A stretch of DNA of 64,000 nucleotides. Source: Budorcas taxicolor. Lineage: Eukaryota; Chordata; Mammalia; Artiodactyla; Bovidae. Within the stretch, counting starts at the first letter, position 1; the number at the start of each line of letters is the position of its first letter. The notes beneath the pieces were generated by a model. That model saw nothing but the letters and a program-made list of their open reading frames with translations, had not been told where the DNA came from and made no database searches. The stretch lies in contig NC_068930.1 in assembly GCF_023091745.1 (NCBI RefSeq), positions 6,160,262 through 6,224,261 of the forward strand. Direction: 5' to 3'. Shown piece by piece: positions 10,901 to 22,185 of this stretch. A program made the position numbers and the translations under genes.

Positions 10901-11314
10901 GGTATTGTTTTTGCTTTGGCTCCATCCCTTCATTCTTTCTGGAGTTATTTCTCCACTGATCTCCAGTAGCATATTGGGCACCTACTGACCTGGGGAGTTC
11001 CTCTTTCAGTATCCTATCATTTTGCCTTTTCATACTGTTCATGGGGTTCTCAAGGCAAGAATACTGAAGTGGTTTGCCATTCCCTTCTCCACTGGACCAC
11101 ATTCTTCATACCTCTCCACCATGACCCGCCTGTCTTGGGTTGCCCCGCGGGCATGGCTTAGTTTCATTGAGTTAGATAAGGCTGTGGTCCTAGTGTGATT
11201 AAATTGACTAGTTTTCTGTGAGTATGGTTTCAGTGTGTCTGCCCTCTGATGCCCTCTTGCAACACCTACCATCTTACTTGGGTTTCTCTTACCTTGGGCA
11301 TGGGGTATCTCTTC
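7988..11314 (-). mobile_element. BovB LINE, nearly full length, reverse strand
   Basis: About 3.3 kb, from the 3' ACTGA repeats (about 7989) to 5' UTR sequence ending near 11314. On the minus strand the order is 5' UTR, endonuclease (10800-9700; ILGINELKW, GDWNAKVG, QIDSIL and DHELLI boxes carrying the expected catalytic Glu, Asp, Asn and His), linker, reverse transcriptase (9240-8629, with intact YADD) and C-terminal segment. The longest uncut frame is 10649-9594 (351 codons). Coding is broken by stops between 10800 and 10650, near 9590 and near 8620, so it cannot move on its own. No TSD could be identified. Confidence 0.95.
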
Positions 11315-11593
11315 ACTTTAATTTGACTAAAATCAAATTTCTTTTCAGTTACGAGTGTTGTTGTATTAAGGAGATAAGATCCAATCAGAGAAGCTTACTG
11401 ATTTACTTTTTAATTCAAGATGGAGCAAAAAGTGAGATCAATTACTACTGAAGCACTGAAAGCTATAAGCAAGAAGAAAAGGTTAAAAGATGATGAAACC
11501 CTTGAGATTCAAAGTGATGAAATATTCTGTAATTAATAGTACAACCAGATTCACTTTACACAAAACAATTGGAAATTGTTCTAGTATGAGCTT
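11315..11593. other. Unassigned AT-rich spacer
   Basis: No recognisable feature between the BovB 5' end and the next SINE. Confidence 0.4.
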
Positions 11594-11815
11594 GGGTCTT
11601 CCCAGCTGGTTCAGTGAGTAAGGAAACCACCTGCAATGTAGGAGACAAAGGAGACTGGAGTTTAGTCCCTGGGTCAGGAAGATCCCCTGGAGGAGGGCAT
11701 GGCAGCCCACTCCCATATTCTTGCCTAGAGAATCCCATGGACAAAGGAGCCTGGTAGGCTACAGTCTGCTAGGGTTGCAGAGAGTCAGACACGACTGAAG
11801 AGACTGAGCATGTAC
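11594..11815 (+). mobile_element. Bov-tA SINE
   Basis: A tRNA-Glu-derived head (CTGGTTCAGTGAGTAAGGAA) followed by the Bov-A body derived from the BovB end (GTCAGACACGACTGAAGAGA). It is a non-autonomous element mobilised by BovB. Confidence 0.9.
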
Positions 11816-11971
11816 ATGCACACTAGTAGGAATCTAAGTTGAATATCAATTTTCACATTAATTTCCCCATTAGCTATTATTTTTTCCAGCGTGATACAGC
11901 TATATACTATGAGGAAATGTTTAGTGAGCTCATCCTGAGTATAGCTCACACTGTATTTGTACAAGAAAACG

Positions 11972-12207
11972 TGTGTGCATGTGCGTGCTCAGTCACTCAG
12001 CTAGTGTCCAACTCTTAGTGACCCATGAACTGTTTCCCTCCAGGATCCTCTGTCCATTGGATTTTCCAGGCAAGAATACTTGTGTGGATTACCATTTCAT
12101 ACTCCAGGGGATCTTCCTGACTCCGGGATTGAAGCCACATCTCCTGCATCTCCTCTCCTGCATTGGCATGCCTATTCTTTACCATTGGGCCACCTGGGAA
12201 GCCCCAT
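11972..12207 (-). mobile_element. Bov-tA SINE, reverse strand
   Basis: Bov-A body first on the plus strand (GTGTCCAACTCTTAGTGACC), ending with the reverse-complemented tRNA-like head (GGGCCACCTGGGAAGCCCC). Moderately diverged. Confidence 0.9.
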
Positions 12208-13015
12208 TTTAATTCTATTGCCAAACTTCTTGACTGGAAGTTCAGGAAATGTGGATAACATTTTAATTTTAAGTTAGATTGTGAAAAGTTCACCTAACTG
12301 GACATGATGGGTCTAACTTCTTTGGAAATCTAAACTGTGTGAACTATAAAACAGAAAAAGTTAGATAGAATGATAGTTATGCTAAAATCACTTTCTAAAT
12401 GAAACTCTAAATTTGTCTTCCTAATAATTTGCATCAAATGAAGAGCTGTTTCTTAAATTGATATGTTAACAAATTTCTTATACACTGAGCTTTTATTATA
12501 AATGTTTGCTACAGAAAAAAAAAAAAACAGGAAAGAAAGTCGCTATGGGGAGAACTTGCATAATCTTATTTTTTCCTTCCTTTTATGAAATTTAAATTTC
12601 TATAATTATCTTAAAGAATAAATTTTTAAAATTAGGGTGGAGAGCTAAACAAAATCACCTTTTAAAGCAATAAAATAAAATCATCTCTAATTCAATAAAA
12701 TTAGAATATTGAAAGGTGAAAATTGAAGATTTGTCCTATGTGACCTTTCATGATATTTAGGTGACTGGCTTTTCAGATCAAGCAATCAACATATAATTAA
12801 AACTACATTTTTGTGAATGTCAAAACAGTCATCTGCATTTCCAGTGTTATAATTGGTATAATGTTATAATTGTGTAAAATTAAAAGAAAAAGAGAGATTG
12901 TATATCTATGAGATCACAGATATAAAATAAAATTATCTCAAGGACTACGTAGTCAAGAAAAAGATTTGCAATCCAGTGTATGTGGGTCAGCTGGATGGTG
13001 CCTCCCATCTGCAGA
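12208..13015. other. Unassigned AT-rich stretch
   Basis: AT-rich, with an A-run at 12514-12527. No gene or named repeat recognised. Confidence 0.4.
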
Positions 13016-13240
13016 TACAGGTGTTCCTCAGGGTCTGTGGAGGACTAGTCCCAGGACAGCCCCCCACCTCCACTCCTGTGGATTCCCAAGCCTGCCTGTA
13101 CTCGCGATCCTCATGTACATGGATGGCATGGTGCAGTCTGCCCTGCACACCTGCAGATTCAAACAACAGCGAGCAGAAGCACAGGGCCCGCTTTCCCTCA
13201 GCACCTCCTGGGCCTGAAAGCACTGGGTCACCCACATAGC
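13016..13240. mobile_element. Possible old Tigger-like DNA transposon fragment
   Basis: Two short blocks (around 13022-13060 and 13135-13170) resemble the outer parts of Tigger/pogo-type elements: a 'ctcagggtctgtggagga' block and a 'cctgcagattcaaacaac' block. Overlapping open frames here in several phases reflect GC content rather than a gene. Assignment from memory only. Confidence 0.35.
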
Positions 13241-13697
13241 AGCGGAGTACTTAAATCAGAAACAAGGGAACATTGAGCTAGAGTGAAGCTTCTCAGAGGA
13301 CCATCAGAGGGCCTGTTACACCTTCCCCAGAGTCCTGTGCAGAGGCTGGCAGGGTTGGCCCTGAAATTTGCAAGTCTAACAGGCACCAGATAGTGCCTAG
13401 TGGAGGGAGGTCACCACGGGGTTTCTATGGGTCTTGTGGCAACCTTGAAAGGCAGAGGGTGTATTTTTCTCCTGGTCAAGCTAATAAGATGAAGTAAGTT
13501 TCTTTGGGCTGTTTATAAAATGGAGATTTCTGAAGTTCAAAGTTGTCTGGCTGTGACACAGATGCTTGGGAGATGCAGGAAGATCCTGGGAAGCTGGGCA
13601 GGCCAGTGTCACTCCTCCAGACTCAGGGGAACTGGTGGACACATGAGTGTGTGTGTATATATATCTTTATTCTTTGTATATATATATGCATGTATGG

Positions 13698-14481
13698 ATT
13701 GCTGATGCTGCCCACAGTGCCAGTTGTCTTGCTGTTTACACTGTTTGCCTGATAGCTCAGTTGGTAAAGAATCCACCTGCAATGCAGGAGACCCTGGTTC
13801 AATTCCTGGGTCAGGAAGATCCCCTGGAGAAGAGGTAGGCTACCCACTCCAGAATTCTTGGGTTTCCCTTGTAGCTCAGCTGGTAAAGAATACTCCTGCA
13901 ATGCAGGATACCTGGGTTCGATCCCTGGGTTGGGAAGATCCCTTCGAGAAGGGAAAGGCTCCCACTTCAGTGTTCTGGCCTGGAGAATTCCATGGGCTGT
14001 ATAGTCCATGGGGTCACAAAGAGTTGGACATGACTGAGTGACTTTCACTTTCACTTTCATACTGTTTGCACTATTCGTTGAAACCAGGATAGGCAAAGCA
14101 TAAGCTAAGAGGCTTGAAGGAGACTCTAGGAACTGTAGGAACCACAGACATGTTTATTCTTTTCTGGCAACAGCCATAGCATAACCTAATAGAACACAAC
14201 CTCTCTCCTGGCTGGCACAACAGCCGCAACAGTATTCTCTCCTGGCTGATGCAGCAGTTGCAACTCGCGGCTGACCCGACAGCCACAACACAGCAGTCAT
14301 TCCTGCTGCTTTACCAGTGGAACTCACGCATTTGAAACACACAAAACCCATGACCAGGTAAGTACCTCATGACATGTTTGTGCAGTGCTATAAGTGACCT
14401 CAGCTGTTACATAGTCGTTATTTACAAAACGTGGGGTGAGAGAGCTGAGCACTCCATCTTGGCTAACTTGCTCTCCCGACA
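13698..14481 (-). mobile_element. ERV 3' LTR (left copy), interrupted by a SINE
   Basis: Direct-repeat partner of 15799-16261. Both read GCCATCTTG(A/G)CTAA near the right end, which on the minus strand is a TGT... LTR start, and both hold a reverse AATAAA (GTTTATTC / ATTTATTC). A Bov-tA dimer lies inside at about 13750-14060. Just beyond 14481, on the minus strand, is the purine-rich GAAGAGGTGGAG, which fits a polypurine tract next to a 3' LTR. Confidence 0.75.
13750..14060 (+). mobile_element. Bov-tA SINE with two tRNA-like heads
   Basis: Two successive tRNA-Glu-like heads (GCTCAGTTGGTAAAGAATCC and GCTCAGCTGGTAAAGAATAC) share one Bov-A body. It is inserted into the ERV LTR between imperfect duplications, ACACTGTTTGC on the left and ATACTGTTTGC on the right, so it postdates the ERV. 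Confidence 0.9.
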
Positions 14482-15798
14482 CTCCACCTCTTCAGGGTCT
14501 CTTGCCTTACATTCTGTGCAGTCCATCTTCTGTGATATTTCCTCGGAGAGTGACCTTGACCCTTGGATTTGCATCTTGTAACAGCAATAGCTATAACCAC
14601 AAGCAGTTACATCCCCAACACAGAGCAGAAACCAATGCTAGGTATCACCTGGAACGCATGTTGCAGCCCTTGTCCTCACGGGGCTAGAAGAACCCCCGCT
14701 GCATGTGGAGTGCCTTTATCTTCCAAGGCCAAGTCCAGTCCTCTGTCTGTCCTTGTGAGATTGCAGGAAAGCCTCCACAGGGGCAACTCCACTCTGGCGG
14801 AGTTTTATTAAGGACCCGCAAAAGCCCCCACAGGCACCAGGACCACCCCTTCAAGAAAGGGATCTTTTGCAGTGTTCATAGTCCAGCCACATGACTATAC
14901 TTCTAAATCTGAAGTCACAGCCTTTACAGTACGCTGTCTAAACCTACATCATAAGACACAGCCTTTATAGTATATCTTCGCAGAAATCAGCCTACATTTG
15001 CATCCATGTAACCCAGGTGGGACCCCTGCCAGTGTGGGCCTCCTTCGAGGTCTTCATACTTTCAAAACGATGTCTCACATGCCTTCCTCTTCTTCTCTCA
15101 ATAAAAACCTGTAAACCCCCAGAGGTCCCAGGCCCACCACTGTGCCAGTCACAAAAGCCAAGCTGCCAAGTTTCCCCTTGCTTTTGCCAAAACTGCTTAC
15201 ACGAGTCGACCAACTCCACCTGAGGATATGGTCGATATGTCGTGAACTCAGTCACAGTGGGGGCCCCTTGAGGATGCGCCCCTGGGTCATAGGCTGCTCA
15301 TGCTTGTCTTTCTGCTGTACAACAGGCCTCGCTGCCAAGAGGGGACCTGCAGTCTCATAACGTTCATCATCACCATCACTTCCCGCCTCGCTGTCAGAGA
15401 TGCTGGGTTCTTCAAAGCCACAGGGTCCTTGCTCTAATGCCAGTATTCATTGCTCTGGTTCTTCCAAGTGTCTTTGTACATTGTGCACTGGCCTGGCATC
15501 ACAAAGGGCACCATCCATATTCGCCTCCAGTGCAGTCAGGAAGATCCACCCCACAGTGCCAGCAGCAGTCTGTGCCACCTTGTTTGGCAAACAGGAACTC
15601 TCTGCCCATAATGCCTTTCCATGCTATCTGGTGAACCTTCCACCACCTCCCAGTCTTCCACTGTAGCCCACATCAAGAGAAACACAGCCACACGGTACCA
15701 CAGGCTACCACACACTATGTGGTGGCCACTGGCTTCCTCCATCCAGTGGAGCCTCAGGCTCCCCTCACTGCCAGGTACCCTGCCGACTGCACCTGTTG
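14482..15798 (-). mobile_element. ERV internal remnant, about 1.3 kb
   Basis: Lies between two LTRs in the same orientation and is far shorter than an intact provirus (7-9 kb), so gag-pol-env is mostly deleted. The longest minus frame (15255-14992) includes a CKQFWQKQGETW stretch that faintly resembles retroviral gag capsid, but it is short and I could not verify it. No reverse transcriptase or envelope motif seen. Confidence 0.55.
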
Positions 15799-16261
15799 TA
15801 TTGCTGATCCTATCCAATGCACCAATGGTCTCACTGTTCACACTGTTTGCTCTGTTCACTGAACCCAGGGTAGGCAAGGTGCCAGCTAAGAGGCTGGAGG
15901 GAGACTCGAGGAGCCGTAGGAACTGCAGACACATTTATTCTCTTCTGGCAACAACCACAGCTTAACCTAACACAACACAGTCTCTCTCCTGGCTGACGCA
16001 GCTGCCCCAACAGTGGACACTGTATTTTCTCCTCTCCTGACGGACCCAATGGACATAGCCATGACACAGCAGTAATTCCCGCCACTTTATGGGTGGAGCT
16101 AACATATCCGTACACACATAAAACCCGTGACCAAGTGAGTACCTCCTGACACGCATGTGCCGTGCTACAAGTGAGCTCAGCTGTGACATAACCGTTACTT
16201 ACAAAACGTGGGGCAAGAGGGTCTGAACACGCCATCTTGACTAATTTGCTCTCTCCTCACA
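15799..16261 (-). mobile_element. ERV 5' LTR (right copy)
   Basis: About 463 bases, alignable along its length with the left copy by eye, without the SINE. Its minus-strand start is TGTGAGGAGAGAGCAAATTA. The reverse AATAAA lies near 15930. The two LTRs differ at many positions, so the insertion is not recent. Confidence 0.75.
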
Positions 16262-17011
16262 ATATATTTCCCCCAAATCCTTACTGCCTTGAGGCAAGAT
16301 TACTCCCTTAACCGTAATGTAGGGGCACTCATTCAGACGTTCCACAGCAGATGACAGAATTCTTCCTATCAGTCTTAGTGACACATCAAGAATTACAAAG
16401 AAGGGCATCTCCCTTTCCTATTTAGACTGGCCTCTGTCCGCCTATTCTCTGCTTTCTAACTACATCTGAACAAATAAATTCATTAATTCACTGATTCAAT
16501 TCAGACCAGCATTCTCTCAGCTCTTGGATGTAGGTCACTTTAGTGAAAAAGCTATAGGATTTTCCCTCATCCATCAGTGGAGCTAAAAATGCTGCTGTCC
16601 TATACCTATTTTAAGGATTTGGGTACCAGGCACAGCAACCAGCTTAAAAAAGAATCTTCAGTGATGATTTTCATTGTTTTTCACCTCTTTGCAACTGAAT
16701 GGGGCATTGCATCTGAGGCCCAGAAGTGCTTCTCTGCTGTATTGGAATATGAGAATAAAGTAGCAGTCACAGGAAGCTGTTCCTCAAAACTTACTCTGGA
16801 TCCACTGTGGCTTTATAAAGTAATAGGAGGCAGAAAGTGGCTGGAAAAGATCCCGGAGAGACTGTGTCTGATAGCATTTGCTTTTTGACTTTCCACACTG
16901 AGTGTTACCAGGAAAGGAGAGAGACTGCCCACGTCAGTGCTGACGCGAGCCCCTTTGTCCCTCCCAGGTTTCCAGACCTTGTGGTCTTAGGCAGCAAGCC
17001 TCTGCCTCTTC
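16262..17011. other. Unassigned stretch
   Basis: No gene signal. A 103-codon open frame at 16577-16888 resembles no protein I know and lacks splice or promoter context. Confidence 0.35.
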
Positions 17012-17021
17012 CCCACTTGGA

Positions 17022-17091
17022 CGTGGTGGTGGTGGTATAGTCACTAAGTCATATCTGACTCCTGCGACCTCATGGACTCTAACCCACCAGC
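17022..17091 (-). mobile_element. Very short Bov-A SINE insertion (70 bp)
   Basis: Only the 3' part of a Bov-A unit (reverse of GTCGGATATGACTTAGTGAC-like sequence), with a TACCACC tail. It is bounded by a perfect 11-bp TSD, CCCCACTTGGA, at 17011-17021 and 17092-17102, proving an independent insertion despite its size. Confidence 0.88.
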
Positions 17092-17126
17092 CCCCACTTG
17101 GATGATTGCACTTTATTTAGGGTGTA

Positions 17127-17330
17127 TAGAACAGACCTTGATGATGGGAAAGATTGAAAGTGAGAGGAGACGGGGACGACAGAGGATGAGGTGGTTGGAT
17201 GGCATTACCGACTCAATGAACAAGAGTTTGGGCAAGCTCCAGGAGATGGTGAAGGACAGGAAAGCTTGGCATGCTGAAGTCCATGGGGTCACAAAGAGTC
17301 AGACACAACTGAGCCACTCAACAACAGCAA
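17127..17330 (+). mobile_element. BovB LINE 3'-end fragment
   Basis: Codes for the BovB C-terminus (MGKIESERRRGRQRMRWLDG through VTKSQTQLS). Strongly 5'-truncated. Confidence 0.9.
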
Positions 17331-18044
17331 CACAGCACAGGGGAGAGGAAACCTTTGCTCAGCAAACAAAGAAGTTTTCTGTGACCCTGGGGACCCAGAG
17401 AGTCCCCTTGTGTTGTTGTTCTTTAACTCAGCAGTGTTAATTTATTCTCACCTGTGTCACACTGAAAGCTGAAGGCTTAATGTTCCCATCGGAAACTTCT
17501 GGCCCCGTGCTTGGTGTGCCTGCCAAATGGCAGCCCTTTAGGTAGAGCTTCTACAGAAAAATCATGCCAGGAGGGCTCTGCTTCCCAAGATGTCAACAGC
17601 ACAACTTAAAGAGGCCACAGGGCCAACTGGAGATCAGCTCATGAGAATCCACTTTCCTCCCCCAGGTGGCACCTGAGCCATTGCTGGAGGCAGATGTGTT
17701 TGCACACTTGGGGCCACTGCCTCTCACAGTCATCTCTTCTCTGGGGAACCACCCTATTCCAAAGAGGAGCCACGTCCCACCAGACCTGGGCCATTGACTG
17801 ACAGGGGTGCAAAAGCCAGCCCCTTCTCTGGTGGGGTCCTTCATACCATTCCTGCTAGGCTGGAACAGAAACCAGTCTGCTTCGGAACTCCTCTTCAGCT
17901 GAAAACATTCCCATAAATCAGCTAAACCTGAACCCCTGACTCTGGCTCTGCTTGTAGGGACAACCAGCCTTAGACAAGATCAAGAAAATATCTTAAGGAA
18001 TATCATATGGATATGTTACTCATAACACATTTTTGTTCCATTTT
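17331..18044. other. Unassigned stretch
   Basis: No feature recognised. Moderately GC-rich around 17560-17860, with no conserved coding frame. Confidence 0.35.
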
Positions 18045-18507
18045 GCTTTGTTGTCCTTTTATTTACTAACTTTTTTATTGAAATATAGTTGATGTACAAT
18101 ATTGTGGAAGTTACAGGTGTACAATATTGTGATTCACAATTCTTAAGTGTATGCTCCATTTACATGCAACTATAAAATATTGGTTATATTCCCCGTCTTG
18201 TAAAATATTCTTGTAGCTTATTTTATACATAGTATTTTATACCTCTTATATCTCCGACCCCTGTATTGCCCTTTCCCTTCCCTCTCCCTGCTGGTAACCC
18301 CGAGTATGTTCTCTCTGTGAGTCTGCTCCTTTTTTGTAGCATTCACTAGTTTGTTCTGTTTTTTCAGATTCCACACATAAGTGATGTCACACAGTACCTG
18401 TCTTTCTCTGACTTATTTCAGTTAACATGCTACCCTACATGTCCATCCATGTTGCTGCAAATGGCAGAATTCCATTCTTTTTATAGCTGAGAACCATCCC
18501 ATTGTAT

Positions 18508-19297
18508 TTAACTTGTATGCAGAGTACATCATATGAAATGCTAGGCTGGATGAAGCACAAGCTGGAATCAAGATTGCTGGGAGAAATACCAATAACCTCA
18601 GATATGCAGATGACACCACCCTTATGGCAGAAAGTGATGAGGAACTAAAGAGCCTCTTGATGAAGGTGAAAGAGGAGAGTGAAAAAGCTGGCTTAAAACT
18701 CAACATTCAGAAAACTAAGATCATGGCATCCAGTCCCATCACTTCATGGCAAACAGATGGGGAAACAATGGAAACAGTGGCAGGCTTTATTTTCTTGGGC
18801 TTCAAAACCACTGCAGATGGTGACTGCAGCCATGAAATTAAAAGATGCTTGCTTCTTGGAAAAAAAACTATGACCAATCTAGACAGCATGTTAAAAAGCA
18901 GAGATATCACTTTGCCCATAAAGGTCCATATAGTGAAAGCTATGGTTTTTTTCACTAGTCATGTATGGATGTGAGAGTTGGACCATAAAGAAGGCTGAGC
19001 ATTGAAGATTCATGCTTTTGAACAGTGTAATTGGAGAAGATTCTTGAGAGTCTCTTGGACTGTAAGAAAATCAAACCAGTCAATCCTAAAGGAAATCAAT
19101 CTTAAATATTCATTGAAAGGACTGATGCTGAAACACCAATACTTTGGCCTGATGTGAAGAGCTGAGTCATTAGAAGAGACCCTGATTCTGGGAAAGACTG
19201 AAGGCAGGAGGAGAAGGGGATGACAGGACGAGATAGCTGGGTGGCATCACCAACTTGATGGACATGAGTTTGCAAAGAGTCGAACATGACTGAGTGA
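18508..19297 (+). mobile_element. BovB LINE, 5'-truncated
   Basis: Begins within the palm domain (YAEYI-equivalent, then RYADDTTLMAES with intact YADD) and runs to the degenerate 3' end. A frameshift near 18960 and stops disrupt the C-terminal part. Inserted into L1. Confidence 0.93.
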
Positions 19298-19490
19298 CTG
19301 AAGAAACAAAGTACCCCACTATACATACATACAACAGCTCCATTATGCATCCTTCTATTGACAGATATTTAGGTTGCTTCCATATCTTGACTTTTGTTAA
19401 CAGTGCTGTTATGAACATTGGGATGCATGTATCTTTTCTCATTACTGTTTTTGGATTTTTTATTTGTATTCAAGTGTGGAATTGCTGGGT

Positions 19491-20037
19491 TATGAAATTA
19501 AAAGGTACTTACTCCTTGGAAGAAAAGTTATGACCAACCTAGATAGCATATTCAAAAACAGAGACATTACTTTGCCGACTAAGGTCCATCTAGTCAAGGC
19601 TACGGTTTTTCCTGTGGTCATGTATGGATGTGAGAGTTGGACGTGAAGAAGGCTGAGCACCAAAGAATTGATGCTTTTGAAGTGTGGTGTTGGAGAAGAC
19701 TCTTGAGAGTCCCTTGGACTGCAAGAAGATCCAACCAGTCCATTCTGAAAGAGATCAGCCCTGGGATTTCTTTGGAAGGAATGATGCTAAAGCTGAAACT
19801 CCAGTACTTTGGCCACCTCATGCAAAGAGTTGACTCATTGGAAAAGATTCTGATGCTGGGAGGGATTGGGGGCAGGAGGAGAAGGGGACGACCGAGGATG
19901 AGATGGCTGGATGGCATCACGGACTCGATGGACGCGAGTCTGAGTGAACTCTGGGAGCTGGTGATGGACAGGGAGGCCTGGCGTGCCGTGATTCATGGGG
20001 TCGCAAAGAGTCGGACATGACTGAGCGACTGAACTGA
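19491..20037 (+). mobile_element. BovB LINE 3'-end fragment
   Basis: Starts at the HEIKR-equivalent (TATGAAATTAAAAGG) and ends at GAGCGACTGAACTGA. A one-base loss near 19642 splits the frame. Better preserved than the BovB 200 bp to its left, so a separate, probably younger insertion in the same L1. Confidence 0.92.
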
Positions 20038-20125
20038 TGACCTGATGCTAGTTCTATTATATTGCTAGTTTTTTCAGAAACTTCCATACTGTTGTTAACA
20101 GTGGCTGCACCAGTTTAGTTTGCTT

Positions 20126-20665
20126 TATTTCTATTTTTAATTGGAGGATAATTGCTTTACAATATTGTGTTGCTTTCTGCATACATCAACATGAATCATA
20201 CCTATGGTATACATACATCCCCGCCCTCTGGAACTTCCCTCCCATCTTTCCCCTCTAGGTTGTCACAGAGCACTGGGTTGAGCTCCCTGTGCCACACAAG
20301 TTCCCACTTGCTATCGATTTTACATACTGTAATGTCTGTTTCCATGCTATTCTCTCAATTCATTCCACCCTCTCCTTTGCCCACTGTGTCCACAAGTCTG
20401 TTCTGTATATCTGTGTCTCGATTGCTGCCCTGCAAATAGGTTCATCAGCACCATCTTTCTAGATTCCACATGCATGCATTAATATACATTTGTTGTTCTC
20501 TTTCTGATTTACTTCACTCTGTATAGTAGGCTCTAGGTTCATCCACCTCACAGTGTTGACTCAATTATGTTCCTTTTTTATAGCTGAGTGATGTTCCATT
20601 GTATATATATATACCACAATTTCTGTACACATTCATCTGTCAATGGATATATAGGCTGCTTCCAT
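20126..20665 (-). mobile_element. L1 LINE 3' end, reverse strand
   Basis: A second reverse L1 3' end, opening with TTTTAATTGGAGGATAATTG and continuing to the ORF2 end (GTTCCATTGTATATATATAT; ATCTGTCAATGGATATATAG). Confidence 0.8.
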
Positions 20666-21364
20666 GAGAAGTGTACATTGTGACCTGTCTTTCAATTCAT
20701 GTCAACTAATTCTGAAATTCAGGCAACTGTAAAATAAAGTTGGTGATTTTCAACAGAGCTGCACCATTGTTTAAAAAGTTATATTCCTAATCCTTAATGT
20801 TCACTGGGGAACAGAAGTTAATATAGTTTTCTGTTAAATTAGAGCTAATAAAATGAGTTTCTTTTTAAGAATAATCATCCACACTAGTTATGTGCAAGAT
20901 AAAATAGAATTTAGGTTCACACTATAATTACAAGACAGTAACATTTACAAAATTTAAATCCAGGAGAAAATTCTGCCTCGAGCTATTCATTGTTAGCAAA
21001 ATCAGAGATTGTGCCTTTGAACTTTGTTTTCTGGTTTAAACGTTTTCATTTTTGTCATTGAAGATCCAATGTTAACATTTGTCCTGAGGAAGAATTTAAG
21101 TAGTTTACTCATTCTCCAGTTGCAAACAGCAGTGAGAGGAATCTGATATCAGTCAGCCAGAAGCCCTTGAGGATGCAAAACTGTTTGGGTGTCCGGGCCT
21201 TGTTGGTGTGCACAGTTGACCCCTTCCCCTCCACATGACCAGGCCCGGAAGAGTGATCAGAAGGAGGAGAGAATGAGTACAGTGAAACACCCACATGCCA
21301 CTCACTGAGGGTGTCATCTGAGTCACAGACTCCCTACAGCACATCCACCTTGTCATCTCTTCTC
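20666..21364. other. Unassigned AT-rich stretch
   Basis: No feature recognised. Confidence 0.4.
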
Positions 21365-21692
21365 CCAGAAAAGTGAAAGTGAAGTCGCGCAGTCGTGTCC
21401 AACTCTTTGTGACCTCATGGACTATACAGTCCATGGAATTCTCCAGGCCAGAATACTGGAGTGGGTAGCCTTTCCCTTCTCCAAGGGATCTTCCCAACCC
21501 AGGGATAGAGCCCAGGTCTCCCTCATTGCAGGCAGATTGTTTACCAGCTAAGCCACAAGGGAAGCCCAAGAATACTGACATGGGTAGTCTATCCCTTCTC
21601 TAGGGGGTCTTCCAGACCTAGAAATCGAACCAGGGTCTCCTGCATTGCAGGCGGATTCTTTACCAACCAACTGAGCTATCAGGGAATCCCTT
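21365..21692 (-). mobile_element. Bov-tA SINE with two tRNA-like heads, reverse strand
   Basis: Bov-A body (GTCGTGTCCAACTCTTTGTG) followed by two reverse tRNA-Glu-like heads, the second ending CTGAGCTATCAGGGAATCCC. Confidence 0.92.
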
Positions 21693-21781
21693 TTCTCCCA
21701 GGGAGGTGGTTTTTTCTACTCTTTTGTTCAAATCAGCTTTTTAAAAAGTGACTTGCCCGGGTAGGTGTGGGGAAAGATGAC

Positions 21782-21860
21782 TTTTTTTTTTTTTTTTCCC
21801 ACTATGCTTTTGTTTATTTATTTATTTATTTTTACTTTACAATATTGTATTGGTTTTGCA
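21782..21860 (-). mobile_element. 79-bp L1 3'-end insertion, reverse strand
   Basis: Starts with T16 (a reversed poly-A tail), then TTATTTTTACTTTACAATAT typical of the L1 3' end. A perfect 11-bp TSD, GGAAAGATGAC, flanks it at 21771-21781 and 21861-21871. Confidence 0.88.
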
Positions 21861-22185
21861 GGAAAGATGACCTTTAAATTCTGTTACCACTAGACTCCCA
21901 ATATTGTATTGAGATGCAATGTTTCTATGCCTCTGAATTGGTTTACTCTTTATATACATTGATTCTTTAATCATTTTCATAAAAACATCTTCTAGATAAA
22001 AATTTCATTCATTAATCACTGAAAACATGGAACACATAAGGTACACAGTATGATTAATATTAAGAAAACTTTTTATTAATGACATATTTTTAGATCATAC
22101 AAAACCTAAATAGAGTTATTGGTTCAACAGAAGGAAATCTTTTTTAAAAAAACTAAAGTTCACATAAAGAAAAACCACAAATTAA

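Larger units (their letters stand above)
18045..20125 (-). mobile_element. L1 LINE 3' part, reverse strand, interrupted by two BovB
   Basis: L1 3' UTR and ORF2 end in reverse orientation at 18045-18507, about 19298-19490 and about 20038-20125. The pieces follow L1 order (ATTGAAATATAGTTGATGTA; GTATTTATGCTTGGTTGCTT-type zone near 19370; CAGTGGCTGCACCAGTTTA). Two BovB pieces fill the gaps, so the L1 is older. Confidence 0.82.

Noticed and set aside
12966..13239. Overlapping open frames of 82-87 codons on both strands
   Set aside because: Frames in several phases at once indicate composition, probably in an old DNA-transposon fragment.
13750..13925. tRNA-gene-like sequences with A- and B-box-like motifs (also at the other Bov-tA SINEs)
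   Set aside because: They are tRNA-Glu-derived SINE heads joined to a Bov-A body and lack a full cloverleaf, so they are not tRNA genes.
14992..15255. Possible retroviral gag open frame
   Set aside because: Only a faint QKQGE-type resemblance; too short and unverified, so recorded only as part of the ERV interior.
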